From Cerioporus squamosus (taxonomy: Eukaryota > Basidiomycota > Agaricomycetes > Polyporales > Polyporaceae), in the NCBI GenBank assembly GCA_022592435.1, contig JABYQS010000040.1, positions 124,001 to 188,000 on the forward strand: 64,000 nucleotides of DNA. Reading direction: 5' to 3'. Of the stretch, positions 13,001 through 23,998 are shown piece after piece. A model generated the notes under the pieces. The model had not been told where the DNA came from and searched no databases. It worked only from the letters and a program-made list of their open reading frames with translations. Every line of letters starts with the position of its first letter. The first letter of the stretch is position 1. The position numbers were made by a program, and so were the translations under genes.

Positions 13001-14447
13001 CTTCATGCATTCATGTGTTTGAGTTCAGCACGCCGGACTTACGACATCGCAGCTGGTTAGAAATGTCACAGTTTGTCCGGATGTACGTGGTCTCCAAAGC
13101 CACACAATCGCCATCGGACCACGATCGTCCGAGCATCCGAATGCCTTCGACAGCGTGGTTCAGTCGTGTCCATGCATCGAAAGTTCCTGAAGTTCGCGAT
13201 CGTGTTCGACGTGCGACTGCTCGTATGAGAAGTGGCGATTCATCTCCCGGGACAGGAAGGCGCGCCTTAGTCCTGCTGTATCCAGGGGAGAAGATCTGGA
13301 TCAGAAGGATGGTAGCTCGTGGTGGTTCTTTATCACACGCACGCCTGAAGACCAGACCGCGACTTCGTGGGTTCGAACAAATTCCCGGTGCAGCAGCTTC
13401 AACCTTCCATACTTCGAATCTTCTGGCGATGTACGTCTCACTGAATCCGAGTCCAGGTCGTCCGATGCTGATCTAGCATGGTGCTCATTAGGGATGTTCA
13501 GGCTGTTAGAAACCGTGGATGATACCAGACAGCGTATAGTACACTGGTCGGAATGCAGCTGCAGAGCCTCCCTTCGAGCGTGCTTGTAGTATCGGCTGCG
13601 CTGAGTGGCCAGTCCCCAGTACGTAGTCCGCATGGTCGGCTCAACCTTACTGCGGTCCAGACCAACAGGGCCCGACAAGAGCGCTGGGCTGGAACGCTCC
13701 ATTCTAGTGCTCAATGCAGTGTTCGATCGCACGGTGGCACACGAACATACATTCCGGTTCGTTCTGTGCAGTTTAGCGAGCTTTCGCGACTGCACTGACC
13801 ACAGCAGTCTTCCCTCTCTGCCAGCGCATCTCCGTATACGGACCCTTCTGCACCTTGTCCACATACCCTCGCGACTGACGGCATCCGTGTCGACAGGGTT
13901 CGTGTACCAGAAGCACACGACACACCCCATCTTGGACATCCTGCGGTATCGGCCGTCGATCGAGGCTGGTCCGCCGCAACTTTACCGCGAAAGGGGCTTG
14001 CAGTCCATGCCCTCCGACGGACGCGTGCAGTTCGCCACCCTCGTAGCTAGTGTCGCCTGCGGAGATTTCCAGGGTTGTGATCGAGCCCAGCGGCAGACTT
14101 GGTATGTATCCCAGTCGAGACCGTGCCACTCGCGACTCCGCTCACAACGTTTGCCTCCCGCGCCTCGCGTGTCAGCCTCCTCCAGTTTCCTCCTCTCTCT
14201 TTCGTGCTCCCCAGAAAACCCCTACTCGGCTCTGCCCTTCCTTTGCGCGGCCGGCATCTCGATTTGAGTCTCGTCTATCTGGCTTTGCTTGCTCGTTCGA
14301 TCTACGTGCTCTCTCATGCCGTGGCCTGATCGTGCCCGTGCGCATCCGCCACAGCCGTCATCCTCAGCTGAGCCTGCACGCATCCCGCGCCGTCGTGACG
14401 ACTACGACGGATGCGCGGCGTTGAGCTCTGTTCAAAACGATGGTACG
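10012..14447. other. 4.4-kb gene-poor stretch
   Basis: No gene I can support. It contains the tandem duplication at 11341-11668 and several open frames, the longest at 12631-13476 (+) and 13301-13939 (-). These overlap, lack introns or domains, and read as random His/Arg/Ser-rich protein. Old decayed transposon or gene remains are possible. The last few hundred bases should include the RhoGAP promoter. Confidence 0.5.
11341..11668. repeat. 164-bp imperfect tandem duplication
   Basis: Two adjacent copies offset by 164 bp. Anchors include gtacgaatgtctgcagttct at 11381 and again at 11545, followed in both by a shared tgctgactcgtgtg segment and by a gtgtatgcggtcgagcgtcg segment. The copies differ by scattered substitutions, so the duplication is not recent. 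Confidence 0.85.
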
Positions 14448-17011
14448 ATGAACCCTGCCTCTTCGAGCACCAATCACCTCTTCTCCGACATGCGCGTACC
14501 CTTTTCCCCATCTTCGTACCAGCACCCGCGCTTCACAGCCCCCGAGCGGATCCTCGGCTGCGTGTCTGCTCCCGCCACCCCCCGCACTCCTCGAATGTAT
14601 CTGCCTGGCCCTGATTCTCCTTCTCCCGCCACGCTCTCCTCCAGACTTCACGAACGCCTGTCTATGCCAGCCTTTTTCGCCCAAGCAAAGTTCGACGCAC
14701 TCCCGGTTGTCGACATGGAGGCAGACAGACTCGCCCGCGCATGCGGACTGAGTCCTTCCTCGGTCCACTGGTCAGAGCCCTCGTCGTCTCGCGGTCCCGG
14801 GAGAGCACCCTCTCCTGGCACCGACGCAGGCGCAAGCACACCTTCCGATCCTTCTAGTTCTTCAGGATGGGGTGTGCGTCCCCGCGCACGCTCTGTCCGC
14901 ATCCCTCAGCGCACGTCAGCCTCCCAAGGCCCGCCATCTCGGCCGCGGTCAGCCTCCCAGCCAGCCTCTATCCCCGTCTTCTCCCCATCCAGCCCGCGTC
15001 CCGTGTTACGATCACTGCGGGAGATTCTGGACCGGGAGGGCGTGCATCTTGATGGCTGCCTGGACGTGCAACACGTTGTCGAGCGGTGGCGGCGCGCTGC
15101 AACTTCTGAGCGCGGTCTAGAGCAGGAAGCCCGCTCTCAGGGTCTTGGCGCTGCAGACCTCAGTACGTACATATTCGCATCTGATCCACAACGTGCGCAG
15201 GAGAAGCAAGAGGGAGGGCGATTGCTGACCGTTCGTTGTTCCTCGTGCAGAAACGTTCGGCGCGCCCGTCAGTGTCGCTGTCAAGTGCGGGTCCATGGCG
15301 ACTGCGATGGGCGGCTTTCAGCACCACATTCCCTGGGTCGTGTTTGCATGCATAGAGGAACTGAATCGTACAGGTACGTGTTGGTGACTCAGTCGCATGG
15401 TCCGCCATGGAATCCAACTCAACTGTGCTCCTCGGGCAATAGGGATCTATCAGCCAGGCCTGTTCCGTGCTGTGCCTCACCGCACCCGCCTGTCGCTGCT
15501 CGTCCAGAGTTTCGACCTGCCACTGCCGACGTCGCCTCCACTGACCGTCTCCGCCGATGTGCCGATGTGCCGTCCCGTCGCGCCCACTCCATCGATCACT
15601 CGCTCATCGCTGCGCACAGAGTCTATGGCAGATATCTGCGCGCTTTTGAAGAGCTATCTCACCGAGCTCCCCGAGCCGCTCCTCGACGAGAACGTTATCG
15701 ATGCCCTGTATCAGTTCTGCGTCCACCCGTCCATCATACGTGAACGACTGGAAACCGAGTCCGCGCTCCCTGCAGACGACGCTATGGCAGACGGCGAATA
15801 CTTTGCCCCACATGGCGTCCATACGGCTATCCCCTCGCACCACATCACCCAGTCAACTCTAGCCGTCGCGCTCCCTGCAGCGCTTCTGACGCCCAGCGAA
15901 CGGCGCACTGCTGCGCTCTCCGCCGAGTCGTCGCAGATCCTCATCGCACAGCACCTTCTCCGGCTCACGCCGCCACCGCTGTGCTCTCTCTTCTCCTATC
16001 TCTTCGGCTTCTTTACCCAGCTCCCTCTCTCCCCCGACAACGGGTTGACGCTCGAGGACGTGTCGCGCATGTTCGGTCGCGTGCTCGCCGGCGACTCGAC
16101 TTCCTCCAGGCGGCATACCGTCCTTATGTGGCTCCTCGAGCGTTGGGCACGCATCTCCGAGGGCCTGTTTGACGTCGCTGCATCGAAGGACGAGGACGAG
16201 GATGAGGCGGAGTTGGAGAACACCCCACAGGGTTCCTTTGTTCTGTTCTCGCCCCCGGTCCCGCCTGTGCTCGCGCTGTCGACGGAGAAACCTCGCGTCT
16301 GCATCGGCCCTCTCAGGCTACCGCCCGCACTCCGCATCTGTGTCTTCGTGCCAGTCCGACGGCGCCGCCTCCATTGCGAGCACGTCGACGGGAGAGTCCG
16401 TGCGGACGCCGTGCACGGAGCCAAGCTCGCTGTTCGCCGTGGCAGAGGCGGAGCCGCATTGGGAGACAGACGGCGGGCCGTGGGATCCGTATGCCTCCTC
16501 TCGCGACCACGTCGTCGGTGACGTGCACATGGAGGACTCGGAGCTGGACGAGCAAGCAGGCACAGGCAATCTGTGCACCACCGGGTCGTCGCTCTTCCCA
16601 TCGCACGACAAGCACAAGCACGGCTCGGGCCCGGGCAGTGCGGCATCGATGTGTTGTGAGTCCCTCCGGCATCTGGGTCGTCTGTGTGTTCTGGCTGTGC
16701 TCATCGTCGTCCTCCTCGCAGACGAGGTCTCCTCGCCCCCCGAGTCAGAGTATGCGTATGCGAGCTGTGCCTGCTCGCGGTCCGGGTCGGTGTCTGTGTC
16801 GAGGGACGCGTGGGAGTCGCACCACCATTATCGCCACTTGCACTCAGGAACGAGCAGCCGCTCCTGGCCTGTCACTCCCCACATGAAGGCAGGAAGTGTT
16901 GGAAGTGTTGGGACCTTCCCTCCGGATGCTTTTGCCTCTGGCCCTGGACCCGGACCTTGGGGCATGCTCTGCGGCGAATCGGATGCGACGCCCAACGAGC
17001 ACTCACAATGA
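14448..17011 (+). CDS. RhoGAP-domain protein
   Basis: GTPase-activating protein for Rho/Cdc42-type GTPases. Exon 1 (14448-15162) encodes a Ser/Pro-rich, probably disordered N-terminus. Exon 2 (15251-15373) and exon 3 (from 15443) carry the domain: TFGAPVSVAV, IPWVVFACIEEL, then GLFRAVPHRTRL with the likely arginine finger Arg288. KSYLTELPEPLLDE and LEDVSRMFGRVL follow. The C-terminal tail is Ser-rich and His-rich with a 66-nt intron near 16657-16722, and ends at TGA 17011. Between the domain and the tail the frame changes. An 85-nt intron with a weak donor (about 16231-16315) would join them; a 1-nt frameshift is the alternative. An in-frame upstream start exists at 14289. Likely role: polarity, cytokinesis or hyphal growth. 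Confidence 0.8.
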
Positions 17012-19376
17012 CTCGCCGCATGCCGATGGAGCCTTGCATCTCTGCTCGTCGTCTTGCGGTGCTTGACTCCCGTCCCGCTACGCACGCCGCTCGTGGTGCA
17101 GCTGCTCCCGTGCCAAAATCTGTCCCTCACGACACCGAGACGCCCTTCTGGACCTTCCTCTTCGCGATCATGTCCAGGTTTGAGCCGATATAGAAACATC
17201 CTGGCCATCCTCATCGCCTGTATCTATCCATCCATCCTTCAGCTGTCGTCCTGCAGCTACACATCACTACGGTAATTCTTCGCCTTGTCCTCGTCCCTCG
17301 TCCCTCGTTCCCCTGCCCCTCGCTGTACATCTGCACATTTGCATATTGTCCGCATTCGCGACCAACAATCCAAATCCTCTCGATCGTCATCGTCATCGCC
17401 ATCGCCATCGCCATCTGCATCTGTTGGTCCGCTCTGTCTGCTGCTAGTCACACTACACACGTTCACGAAGGCACATCATGACATACGCATAAGACCCGGC
17501 GCCGCATCCGCATCTTGCTCGCATCCGCATCCGCATCCGCACCCACATCCACACACGCACACGTCCATCTCGTCTCCGCATATATGTATTCGTATCTGTA
17601 TCCTATGTCCTCCATCTCCACCTCTACCTCTGCCTCTACCTCTGCCTCTCCCTCGGTCCTTTACCACGCTCTCGGCCTCTCAACGATCTCAGCTCTCAGT
17701 CTCTCAGTCTCTCGCGGTCGACGGGCGTGACTCGTCTTCGCACCCGTGGCTTCCGTGACGGTGCTTTCTCCCTCCCTCCCTCCCTCCCTCCCTCCCTCCC
17801 TCTTACTTGCTTGCTCGAGTCTGGCCATGTGCTACGTAGTACGCATACTAGTACATCACATCCCTATACGTACCCGCTCCGCCCTCAGCGCTGTACCAGT
17901 ACGGTGTACCTGACCAGTGCATGCGTGCACCGTGTGGTGGTGGCATGTGCATCCGAGTCCTTCCTCCTTCCACTGGCATCGTCGCAGCACGACGACTCGC
18001 GAGGTCGTGAATCGCGAGGTGAGTGGCGGACGCGCAGCGCTTCACATATGCACACATGGCACTCGTGCGCCTTGGTCCGCGTCTAGATCTTCGGAGAGGA
18101 CCTCATCTCATCGGGCCATGGTCCTACTCGCCACTCGCGACTCGCTACTCGCCGCTACTAGCACTAGCACGAGTATAAGTATAAGTATCAGTATCAGTAC
18201 TCGGTTCCGAACGACACTCATCGACAGGCTGGCTGCCGTCGAGTAGGATTCCGGAAGGTCAAGTTCAACTCGACCCAGGCCTGCCAGCTCAGAGCTGCTA
18301 CACTAATAGTACTGGTCCATATACATACATATATATCCATGGACATGGACCATCGGTGCTGTACTAGTACGCTGTACGCAAGGCAAATCTTCCCTCAGGC
18401 CCTCTCGTCAGCTGGTACTAAGTATGCAACACAAGTAGTACTGGTACATACAGTGCTTAAGCTTGTTTTGCGTTCCGAATTCCAAACGACAGAATTCCAA
18501 AGTTCCGAACCCCGAGGACCGAACGACACTCGCACTCGCACTCGCACTCGCACTCGGGCCGTGGACGCTCGAGTCGGCTCAACTGACCACGACTACATAC
18601 AATGCGACAGAACCGCCGGGCTCGAGCGAGCGAGAGTACATGGTATGTAGTATGTCCTGGAGTTCAACTCGAACCTGCTACTAGTACTAGTACTGTTCTT
18701 GCATCTCCCCGAGGCTCTAGCTTCTCATGCATCATGCATCAGCCTATGACTCGGACTCGGACTCGGACTCTCACCCTCGTTTCTCTCGCTCGCTCTGCTC
18801 CGCTCTGCTGCTGCCTGGACCTGATATAGATACCGTACCTGCTCGCCAAAGTCACCTACGAAACAAAACCCCGGCGGCGGGCCGCGGAGGCGACCACTCG
18901 GGGACCAGAGCACCAGCAAACCGTCGCGTGGACCACCAGAATTCGACCCGGAGGGTACTTACAGTATGTACTTGACCAACGTCGACGTCGAAAAACGCGC
19001 ACACCAACACGCGCGAAATTATCGCTGGAGAGGCCATGCATCAAGACTCTCGGGATCCTTACTCCTCTCCCTCTCCGCAACGCCGCCTTGAGTGTGCGCG
19101 ACATGCCCATGTAGTCGTCCGCGCATCCCTTCCTGGCACCTCGCGCTCGAGAGAACAACCACCACAAGATGGCATTACACGCAACGAATGACACGACCAC
19201 AACATCCGACATCAAGAAACTGTTCGAGTCCGCAGTATCCACAAGCTACACAGAGTCCAACCGATACCGGGTTCGGGTTCACCTTCAATCGAACCTCCCA
19301 TGGCGAAGAGGACGTCGCATTTTCGTCGTCCGCCGAGTCCCACGCGACTCTCCTAGACAACTGGAGCTCAATGCGC
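17012..19376. repeat. Belt of simple sequence repeats, no gene
   Basis: 2.4 kb with many short tandem arrays: tcgtcatcgccatcgccatc type near 17380-17430, catccg near 17515-17545, ctcc near 17768-17802, agtataagtatcagt near 18170-18210, cactcg near 18530-18560 and gactcg near 18745-18770. The direction of purine/pyrimidine skew changes along the belt. ORFs here are translations of the repeats. The convergent ends of the RhoGAP and CFEM genes flank it. Confidence 0.8.
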
Positions 19377-20345
19377 TCAGAGGACCATGGCGGCACCGGC
19401 GACGACACCAGCAAGGGCGAAGCCAACACCGGCGAGACCGCCGGCACCGGCGCCAAAGCTGGCCTTGAGCGCGCCCGCGGCGTTGCTCGTGCTCGCGCCC
19501 GAGGAGGCGGCGCTGGTGCCAGCCGAGGTGGCGGAGCTGAGGTGCGAGGACAGGCTGCTCGCCAGCGAGGACGCGGCGGACGAGAGGGAGCTGCGCGCAG
19601 ACGAGGCACCGGCGGAGATGGAGGATTCCGCAGAGGACGCGGCCGAGGACTCGCTAGCTGCGACCGAGGAGGCACTGGAGATCCCGCTGGTGGCGGACGC
19701 GCCGACAGACGAGGCGGCGCTGGATGCTGGATGGGAGGTGCGGTTAGTGGGGTGTTCGTGCAGATGGGGCGGTGCGGAGAAGGTGCGGGGAAGGAGGACA
19801 AAGTTACCATCCCGTCGGGATCACGCTCTGGAGCGTGTCACGAGGGCAGGGAAGTGAGGGACGCGGCGGGGAAGCATGATGGAGGAATATAGGCGGACAA
19901 CATCCGCGAGGAACGTTCGTCTCACCGCCGTGTAACCCGCCTCGCGCAGGAGCAAGTGACGAACGAGGGAAAGAAGTGAAAAGGGACAAAGAACTCACCA
20001 GCGCCGCACTCCTGGGACTGAAGGGCCTCGGCGGTCGAGACCTCGTCGGCAGAGCAGCTGCTCTCGAGGCAGCTGCGAGCATCCGACTGGAACTGGGTGT
20101 TGGTGCACAAGCAGGTCAGGTCCGTGCTGTATGCGCGGTGTCAGCATCCTGCGGCACGAGGAGGGGGAGACTGGGACGTACATGCCCTGGCAGCCGTTCG
20201 TGCTGGCGGCCTGGGTGAGGCAGGTGAGGATGCACGGGGAGATGCCGGCGGTGGAGGTCGGGGCGGCGCTGCTGGCGGAGTCGCTCTGGGCGCGGACGGC
20301 GGCAGCAGCAGCAGCGACGGTGAGGGCGACGGCGGAGAACTTCAT
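19377..20345 (-). CDS. CFEM-domain, GPI-anchored cell-surface protein
   Basis: Three exons: 20345-20182, 20126-19999 and 19726-19377, about 213 residues. A signal peptide (VALTVAAAAAAVRA) precedes a CFEM domain with the expected eight cysteines: C-x3-C, a third Cys, then LTCLCTNTQF and three more. CFEM is a fungus-specific extracellular fold linked in some species to haem capture, adhesion or virulence. The rest is a long Ser/Ala tail ending in a hydrophobic GPI signal (FALAGVVAGAAMVL). The second intron is 272 nt, several times longer than its neighbours. Its acceptor was chosen because it restores the Ser/Ala frame. Confidence 0.85.
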
Positions 20346-21938
20346 GGCGAGGACGGTATGAGCGGGGTCGTGCGGTACGTGCGAGGTTGGGCAAGAGACA
20401 GCGGGGAAGAAAGAAAGCAGCGGGGCAGAGACGAGGGGTTCTTATGGGCGGGGCCTGTGACCCCCAAAGATGCGAGCCAGAGGAGCCATCGAGCAGCTGT
20501 CGTAGAGTACAGGGTCCCGGGCGAAGGCGCAGAGCAGCCGTGTGACGCAGGCCAGAGCTGATCAACGTCATCCGCCGCGCTTCTCTTCGCGCGTCGCGGC
20601 CACGTGCGCGTGTCCGCCCTCGTCAACGCCGCCGACGTCGCCCTCGTCCTGCCCTGACTGCGCGTACCAGTCTCAGCCGGCTCTCTGGCAGCGATCGTCT
20701 GCGGCATGCTGGCCGCCCGTGCGCCGCCGACGTATGTCTTGCTCGGAGGAGGTCAGCAGTAACCTTGGCCCAGCTAGTCGTGGAGCCTTGCCTTCAGCCA
20801 CACGACGAGGTCACGATCGATGTCACCTGTTCCGTGCTCTCCATATGCATGTGGCGGCACTCGAGCTCGCTGGGCTGCTGCGCGAACGCCGCATGTCACG
20901 CAAGTAGCGTGCCGGCGTGCATCCCACCTGCCAAGGTGCGCCTCTGATCTCCTCATGCGTTCCTCTCCCTCTTCCGTGACTGCCAGACGTCCGTCAGTGC
21001 ATGTACGCCGAATAGCCTCAGGCTCTCGGCCGTGCCTCTCCGCGGTCCACGGTCCCCGACTGCGCATCGCAAGGTCTCCGCACCGCCTTATATGCACACG
21101 GAAGCAAAAGGATCTCCATGAAAGGCTGTTTGAGCGGCGCGAGATCGTTCTCGGTGGGAGCTTCCATTCACACCCAGAGTTCCGGTCTCTCCACACACAC
21201 ATTGCGGTCTGCGGCTGGGCTCTGAGTACTAACATCGCGCTTGACGCTGCACGACGCACGACGCACGAGCTGGAACGCCGCGTGCACGCACTCAGTTGTG
21301 TGCGCGCAGAGACGCATTGACAGTGCGTCTCTGGCGAATGTTGCTCCGTTCCGATCTCTGATGGGTCTGTTCACTAACTCACCGAGCATCTCGTTTCATA
21401 TCCCAGGAACCAGACTGCCGCGTCTACCAGTCCACTTCGACATCGAAACGACGCCCTCCGTACACCATGGCTCAGCATGCATCGTCCACGTTGGGCTCTC
21501 GCGTAGCAATATTGGAACACAGGCACCGTCGCTCGCAGGAGGAAGAGCGACAAGAGGAGGAGCAGGCTGCATGACGCGCTAAGACCTGCCCTAAGCTCTT
21601 GAGCGCTCGTGCGTGGCGACAGGGCCTCTCTCTTCCGAGTCTCTTGACTTCTACTTGACCTCTGCACTGATCAAGCAGACATCGTCTAAAGCTCTGCTTT
21701 GGACCGCCTCCAACCAACGTCAGTCAACGCGTAAAAATAGCCTCAGCGTGGAGGACCGGCCGGGTCCTCGACGCGCGCAGGAGCTCGAGGTTTGTACGAG
21801 TAATCATCATTGCGACCTGCGCAAACATCAGGATCTCCACAGGGCGAACGCTGCAACTTGAAGCGAATACTATGACGGCGCATATCAACTCCTCACGAGC
21901 CGCTCTTTCTCGACGAAGGGCGCGGCACCGGTGCTTCA
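20346..21938. other. Intergenic, no gene seen
   Basis: About 1.6 kb upstream of the CFEM gene and up to the transposase relic. Only short overlapping ORFs are present. The missing 5' part of the transposase would be expected here but I do not recognise it, so the element is truncated. Confidence 0.45.
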
Positions 21939-22947
21939 TTGTCGGAGTCGATTTTCCTACGCTGGATCTTGAAGGATCTCCTCTTCATTCACAAGATCGT
22001 GCGGGTGAACTGGACGTCGTACGACATGCGGCGCGAACAGAGTTCGATCAATCTGCGGTCGCATCCTGACATCATGATGCTCTCGCTGGCTGGTTCGTCA
22101 CATCCCTACCTCTGCGCCCGGGTTATCAGCACCTTCCATGTCAACGCCTTCCGACTGACTCCAGACGCAGTCAAGCCATCCGAGCCTCAGCTGCTGCAAG
22201 TCCTATGGGTTCGCTGGTTCGATCTTGACACCTTGCGGCCAGGAGGATTCGACCGCCTTCGTCCACATCGCCTATGATTTGCTGACTTGAACGACGAGCC
22301 CTTCGGTTTCATTTCCCCAGAGCAGGTCCTGCACGATAGCCATATCGTCCCCGCGCCCTTCTACGGCCGCTCGGAGTCCCGGCCTCTGCCACACCGCGTC
22401 ATCGCGCGTCCAAAGAGAGCTCCCGCTGAGGCAGACGACGACATCCCACAAGATTGCTATGATTGGAAGTACTACTATGTCGGAATGTGAGCATTGACAT
22501 ACAGCTCTGCATGGTGCCTATTCTAATGTTGTCTAAGTTGTCTTCAGGTGGAGTGACAGGGATCTGTTCATGCGGTATCTCGGCGACAGTGTGGGACACG
22601 AGTACATGCATGACGGCGGCGAGTTCCAGATCGCGTCCATGATGCCTGCGCTTGATGAAGATGTCGAGGTCGCTGCGCCGCCGACTACTCAGAACGCGCA
22701 CGCTCAGGAAGATGAGGCTGCATTGGATGAGGAAGAGCCCGAGGGACCATACAAGCCGTCAGACATCGAAGGGGGTGAAGGCGACGAGGATGAGGACGGG
22801 GAGAGAGATGGAGACGATGACATGGAACTAGATGAGGGTGTGCAGGATCCGGACGACGAGGAGAGCGAGCCTGACCTTGGGCCAGAGGATGGCGAGGGAG
22901 ATGATGAACTCGACGACTATGAGGCGAACAGTTATGCGCCATACTGA
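21939..22947 (+). pseudogene. 3' remnant of a Plavaka/KDZ-type DNA-transposon protein
   Basis: Matches from memory the C-terminal region of large transposon proteins abundant in Agaricomycetes (Plavaka of the CACTA group, or the related KDZ type). Landmarks in order are YDMRREQ, SHPDIMMLS, HPYLCARVISTFHVNAFR, LLQVLWVRWFDLDT, GFISPEQV, then across a 59-nt intron YYVGM / WSDRDLFMRYLG. A very acidic tail with DLGPEDGEGDDE ends in YAPY. An in-frame TGA near 22277 replaces a residue that should be read through (LHRL-x-FADL pattern). The catalytic part is absent upstream. It is therefore a dead, truncated copy. Which transposon family it is remains a judgement from recall. Confidence 0.7.
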
Positions 22948-23081
22948 CAGTTTGATCATAGCAGGCTACTATAGTACATGTTGCTAGTTATTCGAGAAGA
23001 CTGCGGCTATCTGCGTCACCGTGCACAGGTCCTCAACTGTCCCCGCGCACCGTCCCTCCCTCCGCCACTCAAAGCGCGAAA

Positions 23082-23138
23082 ATCGCTTGCAAGAGTGCCA
23101 ATCGCTTGCAAGAGTGCCAATCGCTTGCAAGAGTGCCA
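23082..23138. repeat. 19-bp unit repeated three times
   Basis: Three perfect head-to-tail copies of atcgcttgcaagagtgcca, followed by a fourth partial start (atcgg). It has no spacers, so it is a minisatellite and not a CRISPR array. Confidence 0.95.
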
Positions 23139-23263
23139 ATCGGTGGGACGGATTGCAATCGACCGCTAGGATTGGGGCCGTCTCGCGGGCGATTGCGCGT
23201 GCCGCCGAGAGCGCGTCAGATCGCGAATTGACCAATCGGGCCCAATGGTTCTGGGTTTTTGCT

Positions 23264-23494
23264 GATGCAGAACCTGAGGGACAGATTATGCGGGACTTTG
23301 AGGAAGGAATTTGTTCGGGTCGTGGGAGAGGGTTGGACTTATGGCGGACTCGAAGAGCTGGTGGAGTGTTGGAAGGCCGTGCCAGTGGATCCCAAATTCA
23401 CCAAGTTCTTGGGTAAGTACTTCAAACTTCTCCGCTACAAAAACTGTCTAACTGATTCCTTGTAGAGGAAGATGATCAGTCGGAAGATCACTGA
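23264..23494 (+). pseudogene. Possible 3' end of an unrecognised gene
   Basis: A frame with good-looking protein (KEFVRVVGEGWTYGGLEELV, then DPKFTKFL) is joined by a 53-nt GT..AG intron (23413-23465) to a short acidic end, EEDDQSEDH-stop. The intron and phase fit suggest real coding history. No upstream exons can be found, so it may be a fragment of a transposon gene or of another lost gene. I do not recognise it. Confidence 0.3.
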
Positions 23495-23998
23495 GTCGGT
23501 GTGGAAGCGGCAAGACCACTGTATGATACGTATTCATGCAAATTGTCGACAGACACTTCAGTGACAAGTGTGTTGTCTGCTAGAGGGCGAGAATCATTAG
23601 CGTCGCAAAGTGTACTCCGAGCTCATGTCACGATATGCAGACGACACACGGACGTGTCACAAATTCCCCAAGTTCCTCAACGCGCTTCATAGATTGTGAA
23701 GAAACACTCACCTTTGATGCGCAACCGCGCAGTCAGTCTCCTCCTCCGACCTGAGGCCACCCACTCGAGGACGGATTTAGACGAATATCGGGATGCGTGA
23801 AACAAGAGTGCGGGAACTTCGGGGAGCTAGCGCTCCGGGTGAGCCTTGCATAGAGTCGCTGTCCTGCCTGCGGACATATGAGAGCTCCGAGTCATCGTGA
23901 ACCAAGTTCATCCCGAGGCGCATCCTGTTAGTTCACGAGATCCCTCTCTGCCATGGACCCTCAGCAATTGATACTGATGCCCTTATCCTTTCTACAGG

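Larger units (their letters stand above)
22948..23998. other. Intergenic with short repeat and a possible ORF tail
   Basis: About 1.05 kb holding the 19-bp repeat at 23082-23138 and the possible terminal exons at 23264-23494. The rest, 23500-23998, shows nothing recognisable apart from the DA2 leader. Confidence 0.45.

Noticed and set aside
13365..13390. tRNA-like T-arm (gggttcgaac)
   Set aside because: No matching acceptor stem, anticodon arm or D-arm could be built around it.
12631..13476. 281-codon open frame on the plus strand
   Set aside because: No intron, domain or plausible composition; it overlaps another long antisense frame. Such frames arise by chance in GC-rich DNA.
13301..13939. 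212-codon open frame on the minus strand
   Set aside because: Arg/Ser/His-rich and unrecognisable; it overlaps the plus-strand frame above.
23082..23138. CRISPR-like short repeat
   Set aside because: The units are directly adjacent with no spacers, and the host is a eukaryote. It is a minisatellite.
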